From: a virus
Reading direction: 5' to 3' (one strand)
DNA: 56,482 nt
Virus record (IMG/VR): IMGVR_UViG_3300030106_008084
Coordinates: 1 to 56,482 of that record
Part shown: positions 1-9,316 of the stretch, one piece after another
Layout of the letters: the number at the start of each line of letters is the position of its first letter
How positions within the stretch are numbered: the stretch's first letter is position 1
Made by a program: the position numbers and the translations under genes
Notes under the pieces: generated by a model
What the model was told of the DNA's origin: nothing
Database searches by the model: none
The model's input: the letters and a program-made list of their open reading frames with translations, nothing else

Positions 1-572
1 CCAAAACCTCTAAACTTTAGATTAAATCCTAACCAACTATCTTTTCTACAAGTGAATAATCCAAGTCCCATAGCTTCGATCTCAAAAGGTTTTGAGTCCA
101 TTGATTCTCCACGTTTATCACATCCCCATTGTCCCCACATATGTGATCCCCATACACTTAAATCAAAATGAGTACTATAACCTTCTAAATCATCATACAA
201 TAATGGCCCATGGAGTAAATTACCTTCATCTTTACCTTTATCGTAGTAATCTAATAACCTCTTTAATGCGCCATTAGCTAGTAGAACGTGACAGTCCATT
301 ACTAAAACATACTCTGTGTTAGCTAATCCAAATATTTTATCTCTTAACGCAGTTGATGCAAAATTATCATACTCGATATATGTTATTGGTTCTTTAATCC
401 AGTTTTTATAGCCATGTAGTGCTTTACCTTGTGGTGATTCTGGATTATTGTTTATAATAACGAACTCTAGTCTATCTATAATATCTCTATTATGCAGTCT
501 TAATGACTGTAGAGTAAAGTAAGCGCCGTCATAATCATCGTATACACAAATACCAATTGTGAGTTTAGTCAT
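1..572 (-). CDS. Family 2 glycosyltransferase (partial, 3' end outside window)
   Basis: The visible 190 codons begin MTKLTIGICVYDDYDGAYFT, the N-terminal strand and nucleotide-binding loop of a GT-A fold. It continues with FVIINNNPES and a YVLVMDCHVLL stretch that takes the place of the DxD metal site. Such enzymes transfer a sugar from a nucleotide-sugar donor. In a phage the target could be virion protein, phage DNA or host surface glycan; the sequence does not say which. ATG at 572 lies 12 nt downstream of the stop of the 1909-residue gene, so it is probably co-transcribed with the tail-fibre genes. No late promoter is visible directly upstream. The C-terminal part lies beyond base 1. Confidence 0.8.
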   Translation of the reverse strand, partial: MTKLTIGICVYDDYDGAYFTLQSLRLHNRDIIDRLEFVIINNNPESPQGKALHGYKNWIKEPITYIEYDNFASTALRDKIFGLANTEYVLVMDCHVLLANGALKRLLDYYDKGKDEGNLLHGPLLYDDLEGYSTHFDLSVWGSHMWGQWGCDKRGESMDSKPFEIEAMGLGLFTCRKDSWLGFNLKFRGF

Positions 573-584
573 TAATAATAATTA

Positions 585-3500
585 CTACCACTTCAACACA
601 TTGCAACGAGGACCTCCTTTAGAATCTGGAGGACAGATTGTTGTAGGTAATCTTGGTGTAGTACCGGTAGTAACTGTAGTAGTAGTTGTACGTAACGGCG
701 GTGTTGTACGTAACGGTGGTGTAGTATCTGGAAAATCTGGAAACTCTGGAGGATCTTCTGCATCACCAGGAACTATTATTACTTCTGGCTCTTGTGGTTG
801 TGGAACCGGTCCACCAGGTCCAGGTCCAGGAGGTTTGTTAGTTTCTGGGCAGGGGCAACATTCACACATTTCCCAACCTAACCCTTTATCACCCGGTTCT
901 AAAGCACCAACACCTAACTTAGCAGGTTTGTCTTCATTTTGTGGGTTGATAGCCGGGTCATTAACATGAGCTAAAACATCTATAGCAGGGTTTAACATTG
1001 GATTTTTGTTAACAAAATCTTTGTCTATAACCTTAAAACAAATAGGTCTACATGCTTCATTACAATCTTCATTAAAGTTTTTAGCAACATCCTTTAAATC
1101 TTTATCTGGCTGAAAAAATTGACCGTCTTCATTTTGAAAAGATTTTAGTTTATCACCATCAGTAATATCTTCTCTTGCAAGCTCGTTACCTTCGGCAGGA
1201 CCAGTCCAGTTATCATCATTTTTAATTAATCTTTCACGCTCTAGAGCTTCATTTATCTCATTTAAAGCTTCATCTACAGGTCCCTGTTCTCCAAAGAGAG
1301 CTAGCTCTTCTCTTAAAGCTTTTTCAAACCACTCAGGTCTTTCTATATCTTCCGGAGCTTTTCCGGGATTAGCTTCTTGAATTTGCTGCTCTCTAAGTAA
1401 TATTTCACGCACTCTGTCTACTTCTTGTGGACCTATTATTTCTCCTCTCTCACCATGGAGAAGGTTTCCACCTAATACACGTTTTACAATTCTCTCTCTT
1501 AAAGCATTAACATTACCTTCAGCTATGTTAAAATCGATTGCTGCTTCATTTACGTTTATTTCAGCATCAATTACCTGGTATTGTGCGTCTTCTACTGCTT
1601 GTTCGAATCCTCGTCGGAGATCTGCTGGTAAATTACCAAAGCCACCTACATCACTAATTCCCTGATCTAACCGGTCATTAGCTTCTTGTAATTTTTCTCT
1701 AGCTGCTATTAATTCATCACTAGCTTCTTTTCCTTTATCAAAAGCTTCTTGTATTACTTCATCAACAAAACCATCCAATACGAAAGGAGGTGGCTCACAG
1801 CAATAAGTCACCACCATATCATCTTTTACATCTATTCTTACTCCATCATCAGCTGCAGGGTCTTGTAATGCCATGCCTAAGAATGTAAATATATTTTGTC
1901 TTCTATTATCCCAGAACCAACATATATCACAATTAGTAGGAGGACAACATGGGCAACATTCACACTCTTCCCAACCATCACCTCGTCGGAATCCTTTTTC
2001 TTCGTTAACTATTTTACCCCCAGCTGTATCTTCAGATGGTCTAACTTCTTTATGAGCATTTACCCAATCAGCATCATGGATAAAATAACATCTTCTAGAA
2101 TCACGATCCTTAAACTCTGCCTGCCATTGTCTAATTCTAGCTTCTAATGCACCTCTTTGCTCTCGAGGTATATCTAGCATTTCTTGACTTGCTTTTAGTC
2201 TATCATTTTCTAATCTAGCATAAGCAACTTCTCTCTCATCTTTAGTTCCTTCAAATTCAGGTCCTTCCCAAAATACACCACCTTCTTCAGCTACACCATC
2301 ATATGGACGAAGATAATTGTTTATTGCATCTTCATAAAACCATTGACCTTCTCTTTCTGCTGGAGGTGAACATTCCGGTACGCAACACGGTGTAGTTGTA
2401 GAAGTAGTAGTACTTGTAGTACTAGTACTAGTACTTGTTGATGTACTAGTAGATGTAGTAGAGGTAGTAGAGGTAGTTGTTGTCGTTACCGGTGGGGTAG
2501 TAGTAGATGTAGTTGTACTAGTCGTAGTTGTAGTAGTTTTATCTGGGGGACAGCAAGGACATTCTTCCCATCCAGGAGTAATTCCGATAATCTTACCCTC
2601 TTCATCAATCTGTACTGGTGGGTTACAAAGAGCTGACATGTCATCTACATCAGAACTTGATCGTTCTATAGCTTTTATATCTACTAACTTATAACACTTA
2701 CCATTATAACTTACAACAATAGGCTCTCCTTTTTCTAAGGCGTCTTCAACAAACCCTACTGGGTCATTATTACCATCAAGCCAACCCATATCTTGAAATA
2801 TGTTATTGTTTGCAGATTTATCACCACTTTCTTCAGCTGCTTCGCGATCCTCTTTGCTTATTTCAGCCATACGTTCGTAATATTTGTCAATATCGCCGTC
2901 TTCTAAATACTGTTGATATGCCTCATTAACTCTTTCATCTGTTCTATCTAAATTACCCGGGAACCCTGGGTTAGGTCGATTAAGTCCTGGAGGTACAACA
3001 TCTTCAGCAGAAACATCTGGTTTTATAGGATCTAAACCACCACCAGGAACTTGATCAGGATTATTTTTTGATTGATCCCCGTCGATGCCAAATTCCTCCC
3101 TAAGATCATCATTTACGGCATTAATATCACCTAGTAATTCTTCTACTTGTTGCGGACTTACACCAGATTCAAAGTTTCCATCTTCATCAACAAGTCCTAA
3201 TAACCTTATTAAATAAGTACTATTTAAATCTCGTGCACGGTCCAATTCAAATAGCTTATCCTTTTGTGGACCTGGCTCAAAATCCGATGCAGGTCTAAAT
3301 CGATCCCTACTACCTTCTACTAACAAATTATTATCTCTAGCTTGTTGTAGTATAGCCTGGTTTACCCAACCATCCGTACTTGCATCTGCAATAGCTTGAT
3401 TGACTCTATCTTGTAACGAACTAGGTGAATTATTATTAGCTGGGACTCGTGTTAATCTAACTGCAGTAGGCTCTAAACCACCACCAGGCATGCCAGCAGC

Positions 3501-6314
3501 TCCTTCTTGTCCTGCATTACCTCTTGCCCCTGCATTACCTGGTATTTGTAATAAGAAAGAATTTGGCCCAGTTTGTTGCAAGTTAGCATTTTTTACTGGT
3601 TGAATAGTATTAGCAGTATTAGCCCATACCCCAGGGTTATTATCTAACATGTTATATGATGAGTAACCACCATAACCACCAGGGCTCGGTGTATTACTTG
3701 GAGCAGGCGTATTACTTGGAGCAGGGGTATTTCCTGATGCAGGGGCTGGTGTATTTGTTTCAGCATACACATCTTCAATATTTTCTACTGGCTTGTGCGT
3801 GTAACCAAGGTTTTGAAATTTTAAATGCTGTTCATATGTACCTGCCCAATAAGCATACCCATTACTATCATACATATAATGAGGTTCAAAAGATTGAGAT
3901 GTAGGATATGGGTTACTACTATTATTAGTAGGACTTGGAGTTGAATCTTGTGATAATGCTGAAATTACATCGACATATGGTGATGGTCTCATCGTCTGAG
4001 GCCCTTGAGTTGTTGTACTTGATGTAACAACTACATTAGGTGCTTCTGTTGATGTAACTACTGGAACAGGTGTTGTTGTTGTAGCAACTATCGGTGAAGG
4101 TGTTGTAGTTGCTGGAGGTGCTAACGGAAAAGGAGTAGTAGTTACTTTAGGATCAGGAGTTGTTGTTGAAGTGGTCGTCCTAGGTGGTAGAGTTGGTCTA
4201 GGTCCTCCAAATAAAGGTGTAGTAGTAACTACTTGTACAGGAGCTCTAGTAGTTGATGTAGTTACTCGAGTAGGAGTCATTGTAGTTGCAGGCGGCGCTA
4301 ACGGAAAAGGAGTAGTTCCAGCTCTAACTGTTGTAGTGGTAGGTTTTGGAGTAGTAGTTATAACAGGTTTTTGAGTAGTTGTGGTAGTGGTAGTTGGCTT
4401 TATTGTAGTTGTAGTTGTTCCTAAACCATCTAAAATATCAGGATCTTCTTCTTCACTATCTTCTTCACTATCTTCTTCATCTGTAGTTTCAGATAATAAT
4501 TCTGTAAACTCAGCAGCGTTAACGGTATATCCTGTTGAGAAACCTAAAACTTCATTATCAACTCTATCTATAAGAGAATTAAGTGTATTTATACTTGTAG
4601 TACCTCCAGTAAATTGAGCTTGAACTAAAGCAGTAGAGGTGATACCAGCTAAAATAGCTTCGTTGTTAGCAACGAAAAAGGTTGGACTGCTTGAGTCACC
4701 TAATACAATCTCACCGCCCCATCCATTATCAGCTAACCCATTAAGGTTATCACTGTAATATGCTAAACTATTATCAAAAGGAGATTCTGAAGGATCATTT
4801 AATCTTGCAAAAGCGCTTCTAAATAATAACCCTTCTTCTTGTTGATTGGTACCCCATAACAACCCATTAAAATCTACCTTATACCTACCCTCTACTTCTT
4901 CTCCTGTAGATATTATTTGACCATCACTTTTAGTAGTACCACTGCCTGCTCTAGTTAAATCTGAGTTAGGAATCTGACTCAAAATGTCTGTTGGCATTAC
5001 CCTCAATATTTCAACACTACTAGGTAAGTCTTCATCTAAAACACTTATATTATAATCTCCTTCTCTTGGAAATTGACCAGATACGTTACCTAACATAGTA
5101 CGCTCAACTGAATTATTATCTTTGTCTATAAAACCTATTTTATTTCCAGGAGTTAAATTATGAAATCCTACATGTCTAGATATTAATACATGTCGTGGTG
5201 TAATAGCTACACCATGATGCCTTAACCACCGTTGTGTAGGTAGATCAGATCCAGGTTCACGCTTTAAATATGGACTTATACCTGTTATACCTTTTAAATC
5301 TTTGCCCCAAAATTCTTCATTTCTTGTAAATCGTCCTATATTTCGGTTATTATAATTTGTAAATAAATTTTTTGTATTAGGACCCGGCTCAAGCCCACTA
5401 ACTAGTGCTTGAATTTCTTGAGTACTTTTATCTGAAAGTGCCGCTATAGGATTATAACTTGAAGTACTTCCTACATTAATAGGACCGGGTGGTATTACAG
5501 GCTCTGGTGTATAAACATCTAAACGCTGTACAATAATATTCCATGGAGCAGCTGAATCTATAGCTACACTTTCTAAATCATCACCTACATAATATGTATT
5601 TAAAGATCCATTAGCAGATACTATATATCTTACAGGGTCTGAATTAGTATCCCAATCTTCTACATCCACGTCCCAAGTACCTGATGGTATAGTAACTATT
5701 CCAGTATCAGGATTTATGCTTACACTAGCCATAGAAGGCGTTATTGGGCCTCCAATACCGGTTTCACCTTCTGTTCCTAATGGCCCTACAACACCCGAAG
5801 TGCCTGTTATAGTACTAGGAGGGGAATTCCTATTCCAATACCATTCACCTCGAGGAGGGCAACACTCTGTTGTAGTACTAGTAGTTGTAGAAGAAGTAGT
5901 ACTTGATGTAGAGGTTGATGGTGTTGTGGAAGATGTTGTCGTACTAGTAGTACTTGTTGTGCTTGTAGTACTAGTACCTTCATCTGGAGGACACTCAACT
6001 ATAATCTCTTTACAGCAACCACAGCTTTCAATCAAAGCGTAAAGTATTTTGGTTCCATCTGGTTGTATTACCGCGGCTCCTGTTAATTGTAATCCATTAG
6101 GAGGATCAAATGGATTCTTATGATTTCCATGTGGATCATTTTCATGCCATACAAACTCTTTTCGGGGACTAGTTTGATCATGCATATATATCCTATAAAG
6201 AGGACCATTACCACTTATATTGTAAATGATAATTAAATCCTTTTCACAAAATGCTTCATACTCAATTTCGAAACCTGCTCCGCAAGATGATGTAACTGTT
6301 CCAGAATCGCTCAT
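585..6314 (-). CDS. Giant modular virion or adhesin-like protein with trypsin-like domain, Thr-rich stalks and Cys-rich modules
   Basis: 1909 residues, not recognised as a whole. In order: a Cys-containing N-terminal module ending near C108; a Thr/Ser-rich linker (114-149); a short Gly-X-Y-like stretch (about 177-190); a trypsin-like domain (about 290-600) with candidate triad H381 (LISRHVGF), D420 (GDYNISVL) and S541 (LGDSSSPTFF); Thr/Pro linker (633-770); NTPAPS repeats (854-878); collagen-like GNAGARGNAGQEG (926-938); an acidic region; three modules that end in GWEECPCC, GWEECECCPCCPP and GWEMCECCPCP (near 1248, 1447, 1813), the first two joined by a pure Thr/Ser stalk (1259-1309); a helical region (1515-1700); and a Thr-rich C-terminus. 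It lies in the fibre operon with only one base between it and the upstream gene. I infer an extended host-contact or decoration protein; no signal peptide is seen. Confidence 0.7.
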   Translation of the reverse strand: MSDSGTVTSSCGAGFEIEYEAFCEKDLIIIYNISGNGPLYRIYMHDQTSPRKEFVWHENDPHGNHKNPFDPPNGLQLTGAAVIQPDGTKILYALIESCGCCKEIIVECPPDEGTSTTSTTSTTSTTTSSTTPSTSTSSTTSSTTTSTTTECCPPRGEWYWNRNSPPSTITGTSGVVGPLGTEGETGIGGPITPSMASVSINPDTGIVTIPSGTWDVDVEDWDTNSDPVRYIVSANGSLNTYYVGDDLESVAIDSAAPWNIIVQRLDVYTPEPVIPPGPINVGSTSSYNPIAALSDKSTQEIQALVSGLEPGPNTKNLFTNYNNRNIGRFTRNEEFWGKDLKGITGISPYLKREPGSDLPTQRWLRHHGVAITPRHVLISRHVGFHNLTPGNKIGFIDKDNNSVERTMLGNVSGQFPREGDYNISVLDEDLPSSVEILRVMPTDILSQIPNSDLTRAGSGTTKSDGQIISTGEEVEGRYKVDFNGLLWGTNQQEEGLLFRSAFARLNDPSESPFDNSLAYYSDNLNGLADNGWGGEIVLGDSSSPTFFVANNEAILAGITSTALVQAQFTGGTTSINTLNSLIDRVDNEVLGFSTGYTVNAAEFTELLSETTDEEDSEEDSEEEDPDILDGLGTTTTTIKPTTTTTTTQKPVITTTPKPTTTTVRAGTTPFPLAPPATTMTPTRVTTSTTRAPVQVVTTTPLFGGPRPTLPPRTTTSTTTPDPKVTTTPFPLAPPATTTPSPIVATTTTPVPVVTSTEAPNVVVTSSTTTQGPQTMRPSPYVDVISALSQDSTPSPTNNSSNPYPTSQSFEPHYMYDSNGYAYWAGTYEQHLKFQNLGYTHKPVENIEDVYAETNTPAPASGNTPAPSNTPAPSNTPSPGGYGGYSSYNMLDNNPGVWANTANTIQPVKNANLQQTGPNSFLLQIPGNAGARGNAGQEGAAGMPGGGLEPTAVRLTRVPANNNSPSSLQDRVNQAIADASTDGWVNQAILQQARDNNLLVEGSRDRFRPASDFEPGPQKDKLFELDRARDLNSTYLIRLLGLVDEDGNFESGVSPQQVEELLGDINAVNDDLREEFGIDGDQSKNNPDQVPGGGLDPIKPDVSAEDVVPPGLNRPNPGFPGNLDRTDERVNEAYQQYLEDGDIDKYYERMAEISKEDREAAEESGDKSANNNIFQDMGWLDGNNDPVGFVEDALEKGEPIVVSYNGKCYKLVDIKAIERSSSDVDDMSALCNPPVQIDEEGKIIGITPGWEECPCCPPDKTTTTTTSTTTSTTTPPVTTTTTSTTSTTSTSTSTSTSTSTTSTTTSTTTPCCVPECSPPAEREGQWFYEDAINNYLRPYDGVAEEGGVFWEGPEFEGTKDEREVAYARLENDRLKASQEMLDIPREQRGALEARIRQWQAEFKDRDSRRCYFIHDADWVNAHKEVRPSEDTAGGKIVNEEKGFRRGDGWEECECCPCCPPTNCDICWFWDNRRQNIFTFLGMALQDPAADDGVRIDVKDDMVVTYCCEPPPFVLDGFVDEVIQEAFDKGKEASDELIAAREKLQEANDRLDQGISDVGGFGNLPADLRRGFEQAVEDAQYQVIDAEINVNEAAIDFNIAEGNVNALRERIVKRVLGGNLLHGERGEIIGPQEVDRVREILLREQQIQEANPGKAPEDIERPEWFEKALREELALFGEQGPVDEALNEINEALERERLIKNDDNWTGPAEGNELAREDITDGDKLKSFQNEDGQFFQPDKDLKDVAKNFNEDCNEACRPICFKVIDKDFVNKNPMLNPAIDVLAHVNDPAINPQNEDKPAKLGVGALEPGDKGLGWEMCECCPCPETNKPPGPGPGGPVPQPQEPEVIIVPGDAEDPPEFPDFPDTTPPLRTTPPLRTTTTTVTTGTTPRLPTTICPPDSKGGPRCNVLKW
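639..725 (-). repeat. Thr/Pro-rich repeat coding segment (C-terminal)
   Basis: Encodes residues 1864-1892 of the 1909-residue protein, with duplicated TTPPLR units followed by a Thr run. Confidence 0.8.
2388..2540 (-). repeat. Thr/Ser simple-repeat stalk (third linker)
   Basis: Low-complexity DNA of the form GTAGT/TGTAG repeated on the plus strand. It encodes residues 1259-1309, almost only Thr and Ser with PPV in the middle, flanked on both sides by Cys clusters. Such a tract is prone to slippage and length variation. Confidence 0.85.
4005..4418 (-). repeat. Thr/Pro-rich stalk (second linker)
   Basis: Encodes residues 633-770 with irregular TTTTxxP units. The segment TTPFPLAPPATT occurs twice (residues 667-678 and 726-737), indicating internal duplication. 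Confidence 0.85.
4515..5447 (-). other. Trypsin-like serine peptidase domain inside the giant protein
   Basis: Residues about 290-600. Candidate triad H381, D420, S541 in the order and spacing of chymotrypsin-fold peptidases. The nucleophile motif is GDSSSP rather than GDSGGP. Flanking segments (STQEIQALVSGL, AITPRHVLISRH, NEAILAGITSTA) align with those of the peptidase domain encoded at 15880-17361. Confidence 0.7.
5868..5975 (-). repeat. Thr/Ser simple-repeat stalk (first linker)
   Basis: Encodes residues 114-149, nearly all Thr and Ser, bounded by the Cys motifs IVECPPDEG and TECCPPRGEW. Same construction as the stalk at 2388-2540. Confidence 0.85.
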
Positions 6315-6315
6315 C

Positions 6316-7215
6316 TTACACGCTTCTAGCAGTTATATTACTAACCGTAGAAACCGCAGTCTTGGGATTTACCGGGATCTCAGCACTAGTAATTGTTTCA
6401 GTTAATACAGTCGACCCTTCATATCCTTCAATATGAAAGTTCTTCAAATAAAATTCTTTTGCACTTAAATTAGCGTTTGTAGAAGAAATAGGTGTAGTAA
6501 AAGCAAAACCACAAAACAAATCATCAAGATTACTATAATTTTGTAATCTAAATCCTAAATTAATAGTAGTAAGAGGAGTAAATTCTGTTGTATTAGACTC
6601 ATGAAAATCTATTAACAGCTTTTGACCTAAGTTTATATATCTAAATCGTAGAGTTCTAAATGTATCTGTTGATAAAGTACTAAAAGCAGTAGATATAGAT
6701 GAAAGACTGTGGTTGTAAATTACATTATGATTTAAATCACGTAATATAAGTGATTGTTTATTAACGTGTGTTAGTCCAACACCGGTGCGTCCGTCTCTAC
6801 CAGATAAAGCGTAAAAGCCTGAAGAATCAAAAGCTATTTTAAGTAATAAACCACTCAATTCATTAACATCAGTGGTTAAGTCAATACCACCTTCTGTAAT
6901 AATGTTAACATTGCTTTCAGATGTAATTACACCACCAGATAGAATTAATGCAGGATCTTGATCACCTATGTATTGACCAGGTAGAGATGAGATTGGGGAT
7001 GATAAAGTAGATAAAAAAGTAGAAAAACCTAACTGGTAATTATCTGGAATATTAGCTCCGGATAATATATTATCTTCATAGTTACTAGTAAGTCTTGGTA
7101 ATTTGTATTGGAATGACCATACAATATCATAATTAGAATTATAACGCTTTTTAGTTTCTAAAAAAGTGTAATATCTTGAAGAATTAGGTAAAACAATGTC
7201 ACTAGGAAAGCCCAT
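6316..7215 (-). CDS. Putative concanavalin/lectin-like tail protein
   Basis: 299 residues, beginning MGFPSDIVLPNSSRYYTFLE. The alternating beta-strand pattern and C-terminal strands such as FCGFAFTTPI and KEFYLKNFHIEGYE look like a jelly-roll (concanavalin A or LamG-like) fold, which in tail proteins binds glycans; this is pattern recognition, not a firm family hit. Its stop is one base upstream of the giant protein start, so the two are surely co-expressed and may form one fibre assembly. A late-type element (7223-7230, ATTAAATA) precedes the ATG. Confidence 0.6.
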   Translation of the reverse strand: MGFPSDIVLPNSSRYYTFLETKKRYNSNYDIVWSFQYKLPRLTSNYEDNILSGANIPDNYQLGFSTFLSTLSSPISSLPGQYIGDQDPALILSGGVITSESNVNIITEGGIDLTTDVNELSGLLLKIAFDSSGFYALSGRDGRTGVGLTHVNKQSLILRDLNHNVIYNHSLSSISTAFSTLSTDTFRTLRFRYINLGQKLLIDFHESNTTEFTPLTTINLGFRLQNYSNLDDLFCGFAFTTPISSTNANLSAKEFYLKNFHIEGYEGSTVLTETITSAEIPVNPKTAVSTVSNITARSV

Positions 7216-7222
7216 GTATTTA

Positions 7223-7230
7223 TATTTAAT
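7223..7230 (-). promoter_or_regulatory. Late-type promoter element
   Basis: ATTAAATA ending 7 nt before the ATG at 7215; a second ATAAATA follows at 7217-7223. Confidence 0.55.
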
Positions 7231-7233
7231 TAC

Positions 7234-7446
7234 TCAACCTCTTATAAAAGTACAGGTCAAAGAATTAGTTGACTCTAACTTTGTTCGAAAAACTAAAACA
7301 TATCCGAGTTTTGCAAGTTCTCTAAATACAATACCAAAATAGTCTTCATGAACATTAACTAGTATACTATCAAAGTCATCATCATATAAGACGAAGTCAG
7401 AGAACTCTTCGCACAGCGAACTGCCTCTCTGATAACTAGCTTTCAT
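7234..7446 (-). CDS. Small hypothetical protein (70 aa)
   Basis: MKASYQRGSSLCEEFSDFVL... with an acidic patch VLYDDDFDSI and a hydrophobic strand-helix pattern afterwards; family not recognised. Its late-type promoter (7452-7459) contains the stop codon of the 55-residue gene upstream. It sits between fibre genes, so a chaperone or small tail component is possible, but nothing in the sequence shows it. Confidence 0.6.
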   Translation of the reverse strand: MKASYQRGSSLCEEFSDFVLYDDDFDSILVNVHEDYFGIVFRELAKLGYVLVFRTKLESTNSLTCTFIRG

Positions 7447-7451
7447 ACAAG

Positions 7452-7459
7452 TATTTATT
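7452..7459 (-). promoter_or_regulatory. Late-type promoter element
   Basis: AATAAATA, 5 nt before the ATG at 7446. The TAA stop of the upstream gene (7455-7457) is part of the element. Confidence 0.65.
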
Positions 7460-7622
7460 CTTTAAATACTTGAATTATTTCTTCTATCTTATCTAAAAGC
7501 ACCTTAGTTTCTTCAAGTTCTTTTGATTGATCAGGAGAAAATGTAGTATTATCTTTTAAGATATTTTTTAAGATAACAAAATCGTAGTAGTCTAGTCCTT
7601 CGACAATAACTTCATCGGTCAT
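7455..7622 (-). CDS. Small acidic hypothetical protein (55 aa)
   Basis: Short reading frame starting MTDEVIVEGLDYYDFVILKN and ending IEEIIQVFKE. It is predicted to be mostly helical and possibly coiled-coil in its second half (QSKELEETKVLLDKIEE). The ATG at 7622 has only a weak element (CATAAATC, 7628-7635) upstream. It fills the gap between the collar fibre gene and the 70-residue gene, and its stop is embedded in the next promoter, which supports its being real. Function unknown. Confidence 0.6.
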   Translation of the reverse strand: MTDEVIVEGLDYYDFVILKNILKDNTTFSPDQSKELEETKVLLDKIEEIIQVFKE

Positions 7623-7655
7623 ATACAGATTTATGTATATAATTAATTATATCAA

Positions 7656-9299
7656 CTATGACCACTCAAACTTAACCATACCAGGGCCTACGCAGTATGT
7701 AGGAGGCCCATTTCCATTTTCACCACCGCCACCGGCTCCAGGAGCTGGAGCTGAACCCCAGAAGGATGAAGCTCCTAATGCGTTGTGATTAGCATCAACA
7801 TTTACTATACCACCATATCCGCCAGTTAATACATGACCTGTTACTACATACTCATTTCCAGTATTTATAGTACCTTCACCATGTAAAGGTATGTTACCCG
7901 GAGATGTTCTGCCTCCATTTGATACAGCAAGGTTACTACCATCCTGACTTATTAGACTTTGATTACCATTAGTATTAATACCTGTTGGATTAGTTCCAAC
8001 AACAACGTTAAATACAGTACCAGCAGGAGCAGATATATATCCTGTTATAGTTGATGCAGCTCCGCCAACTCTATTGCCTCCTGTTGCACCAGATCCTGTT
8101 ACATGAAACTTAACAAACTCTATTCCATTCGGCATAGTAAACCCATTTGCAAAAGTACCTGGTGTTGTTAATATACAATTACCAGGAGTAGCACGTTCAA
8201 TCTTTATTGCTCCGCTTAACGGGTTGAATGATACACCAGTAAAGTTTTCTGAATTTACAAAAGCAGATAAATTTTTACTCACTGTAAGTGTTGGGCTAGT
8301 GACTCCTCCTACAGCTTTTATTATAAACAATGTACCGGTGGCTGATAGTAGAGAGGTTACAGAAGTAGAGTCATTACTAGTAGTAACTTGATATAATGTA
8401 CTGTTTAGTGGATCATCTGAACCATATAAAGCTTTTCGTGTTAAATCAGGTACATTAAATGTAGCTCCACCTACTGCTGTTAAATTGCCTCCATATGCGG
8501 TAGTAATTACTGCTGATAAATCAGGATAATCGGCACCTCTTACAGCTCTACCATCACAGGGTAGCCAACCATTTGGAAAATATTCATTACCTGCTGTAGA
8601 AACATAAGGTACAATTGTTCCTGTAGGTATTAGAGCTGCAGTTGTCGGAGCAACACCAGATGTAATTATGCCTGGAGTGCCCCATTTAAGTTCTCCAGCT
8701 GCATTAGATTCTAAGAAAGAGCTATTTTGAGGTGCACCTCCTGGAAAATTATAATCTATTTTATTAATTTTAAGTTTAGAAGGTATAGTAAAATAATCTG
8801 CTGTATCTGTAGATTTTTGAAGTATACCATCAGTTACAATAGTACTACTTAAAGTAATTCGATTACTTCCTAACGTAATACTTTCACCTAAAGCATCTTC
8901 AGAAAAATTACCTGCAGAAAGAGTACCTACCGTAATACCCTCAGAAACACTTATATCAATTGTAGCATCTCCAGCAGAATTATTAGTAGCTACTTTTTGC
9001 CAATCAGTAATTATGTTACCGTTTCCTGATACACATAAATATAAACTACTATTATCTGTATCATAAGCGTAATCACCTATCTCTACAGGAGCTAATGTAG
9101 TAACATCACTAGCTCTACCTTTATATTTGTTACCTACTAATGTACCACCTTCAGTAGTACCATCTCCAATAAACAACCGCTTAGTATCAGTAGTATAACC
9201 TAGCTCTCCACTGTCTAAAGTAATTTGTTGCCTATCAAAGTTAGTACCTCTTCTAACTAAGAGTTTTAATAAAGTGTTTTCTAATATTTCTATACCCAT
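7656..9299 (-). CDS. Tail fibre protein with phage tail collar domain (547 aa)
   Basis: The N-terminus LLVRRGTNFDRQQITLDSGE followed by LGYTTDTKRLFIGDG is the trimerising module common at the start of marine phage fibre proteins. Residues about 225-300 form a tail collar domain (GTIVPYVS, GWLPCDGRAV, FNVPDLTRKALYG). The C-terminal part is Gly-rich (PAPGAGGGGENGNG) and probably forms the receptor-facing tip. It is a paralog of the next gene upstream (9317-10804), which shares both modules. Likely role: host attachment at the baseplate edge. The start has ATTAAATA 9 nt upstream. Confidence 0.85.
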   Translation of the reverse strand: MGIEILENTLLKLLVRRGTNFDRQQITLDSGELGYTTDTKRLFIGDGTTEGGTLVGNKYKGRASDVTTLAPVEIGDYAYDTDNSSLYLCVSGNGNIITDWQKVATNNSAGDATIDISVSEGITVGTLSAGNFSEDALGESITLGSNRITLSSTIVTDGILQKSTDTADYFTIPSKLKINKIDYNFPGGAPQNSSFLESNAAGELKWGTPGIITSGVAPTTAALIPTGTIVPYVSTAGNEYFPNGWLPCDGRAVRGADYPDLSAVITTAYGGNLTAVGGATFNVPDLTRKALYGSDDPLNSTLYQVTTSNDSTSVTSLLSATGTLFIIKAVGGVTSPTLTVSKNLSAFVNSENFTGVSFNPLSGAIKIERATPGNCILTTPGTFANGFTMPNGIEFVKFHVTGSGATGGNRVGGAASTITGYISAPAGTVFNVVVGTNPTGINTNGNQSLISQDGSNLAVSNGGRTSPGNIPLHGEGTINTGNEYVVTGHVLTGGYGGIVNVDANHNALGASSFWGSAPAPGAGGGGENGNGPPTYCVGPGMVKFEWS

Positions 9300-9308
9300 T
9301 GTTTTATA

Positions 9309-9316
9309 TATTTAAT
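9309..9316 (-). promoter_or_regulatory. Late-type promoter element
   Basis: ATTAAATA with a 9-nt spacer to the ATG at 9299, longer than the usual 5-6. Confidence 0.45.

Noticed and set aside
5716-6042. Val-rich plus-strand frame opposite the Thr stalk
   Set aside because: It is the antisense of the Thr/Ser repeats (ACx codons read as GTx) and has no promoter or conserved motif.
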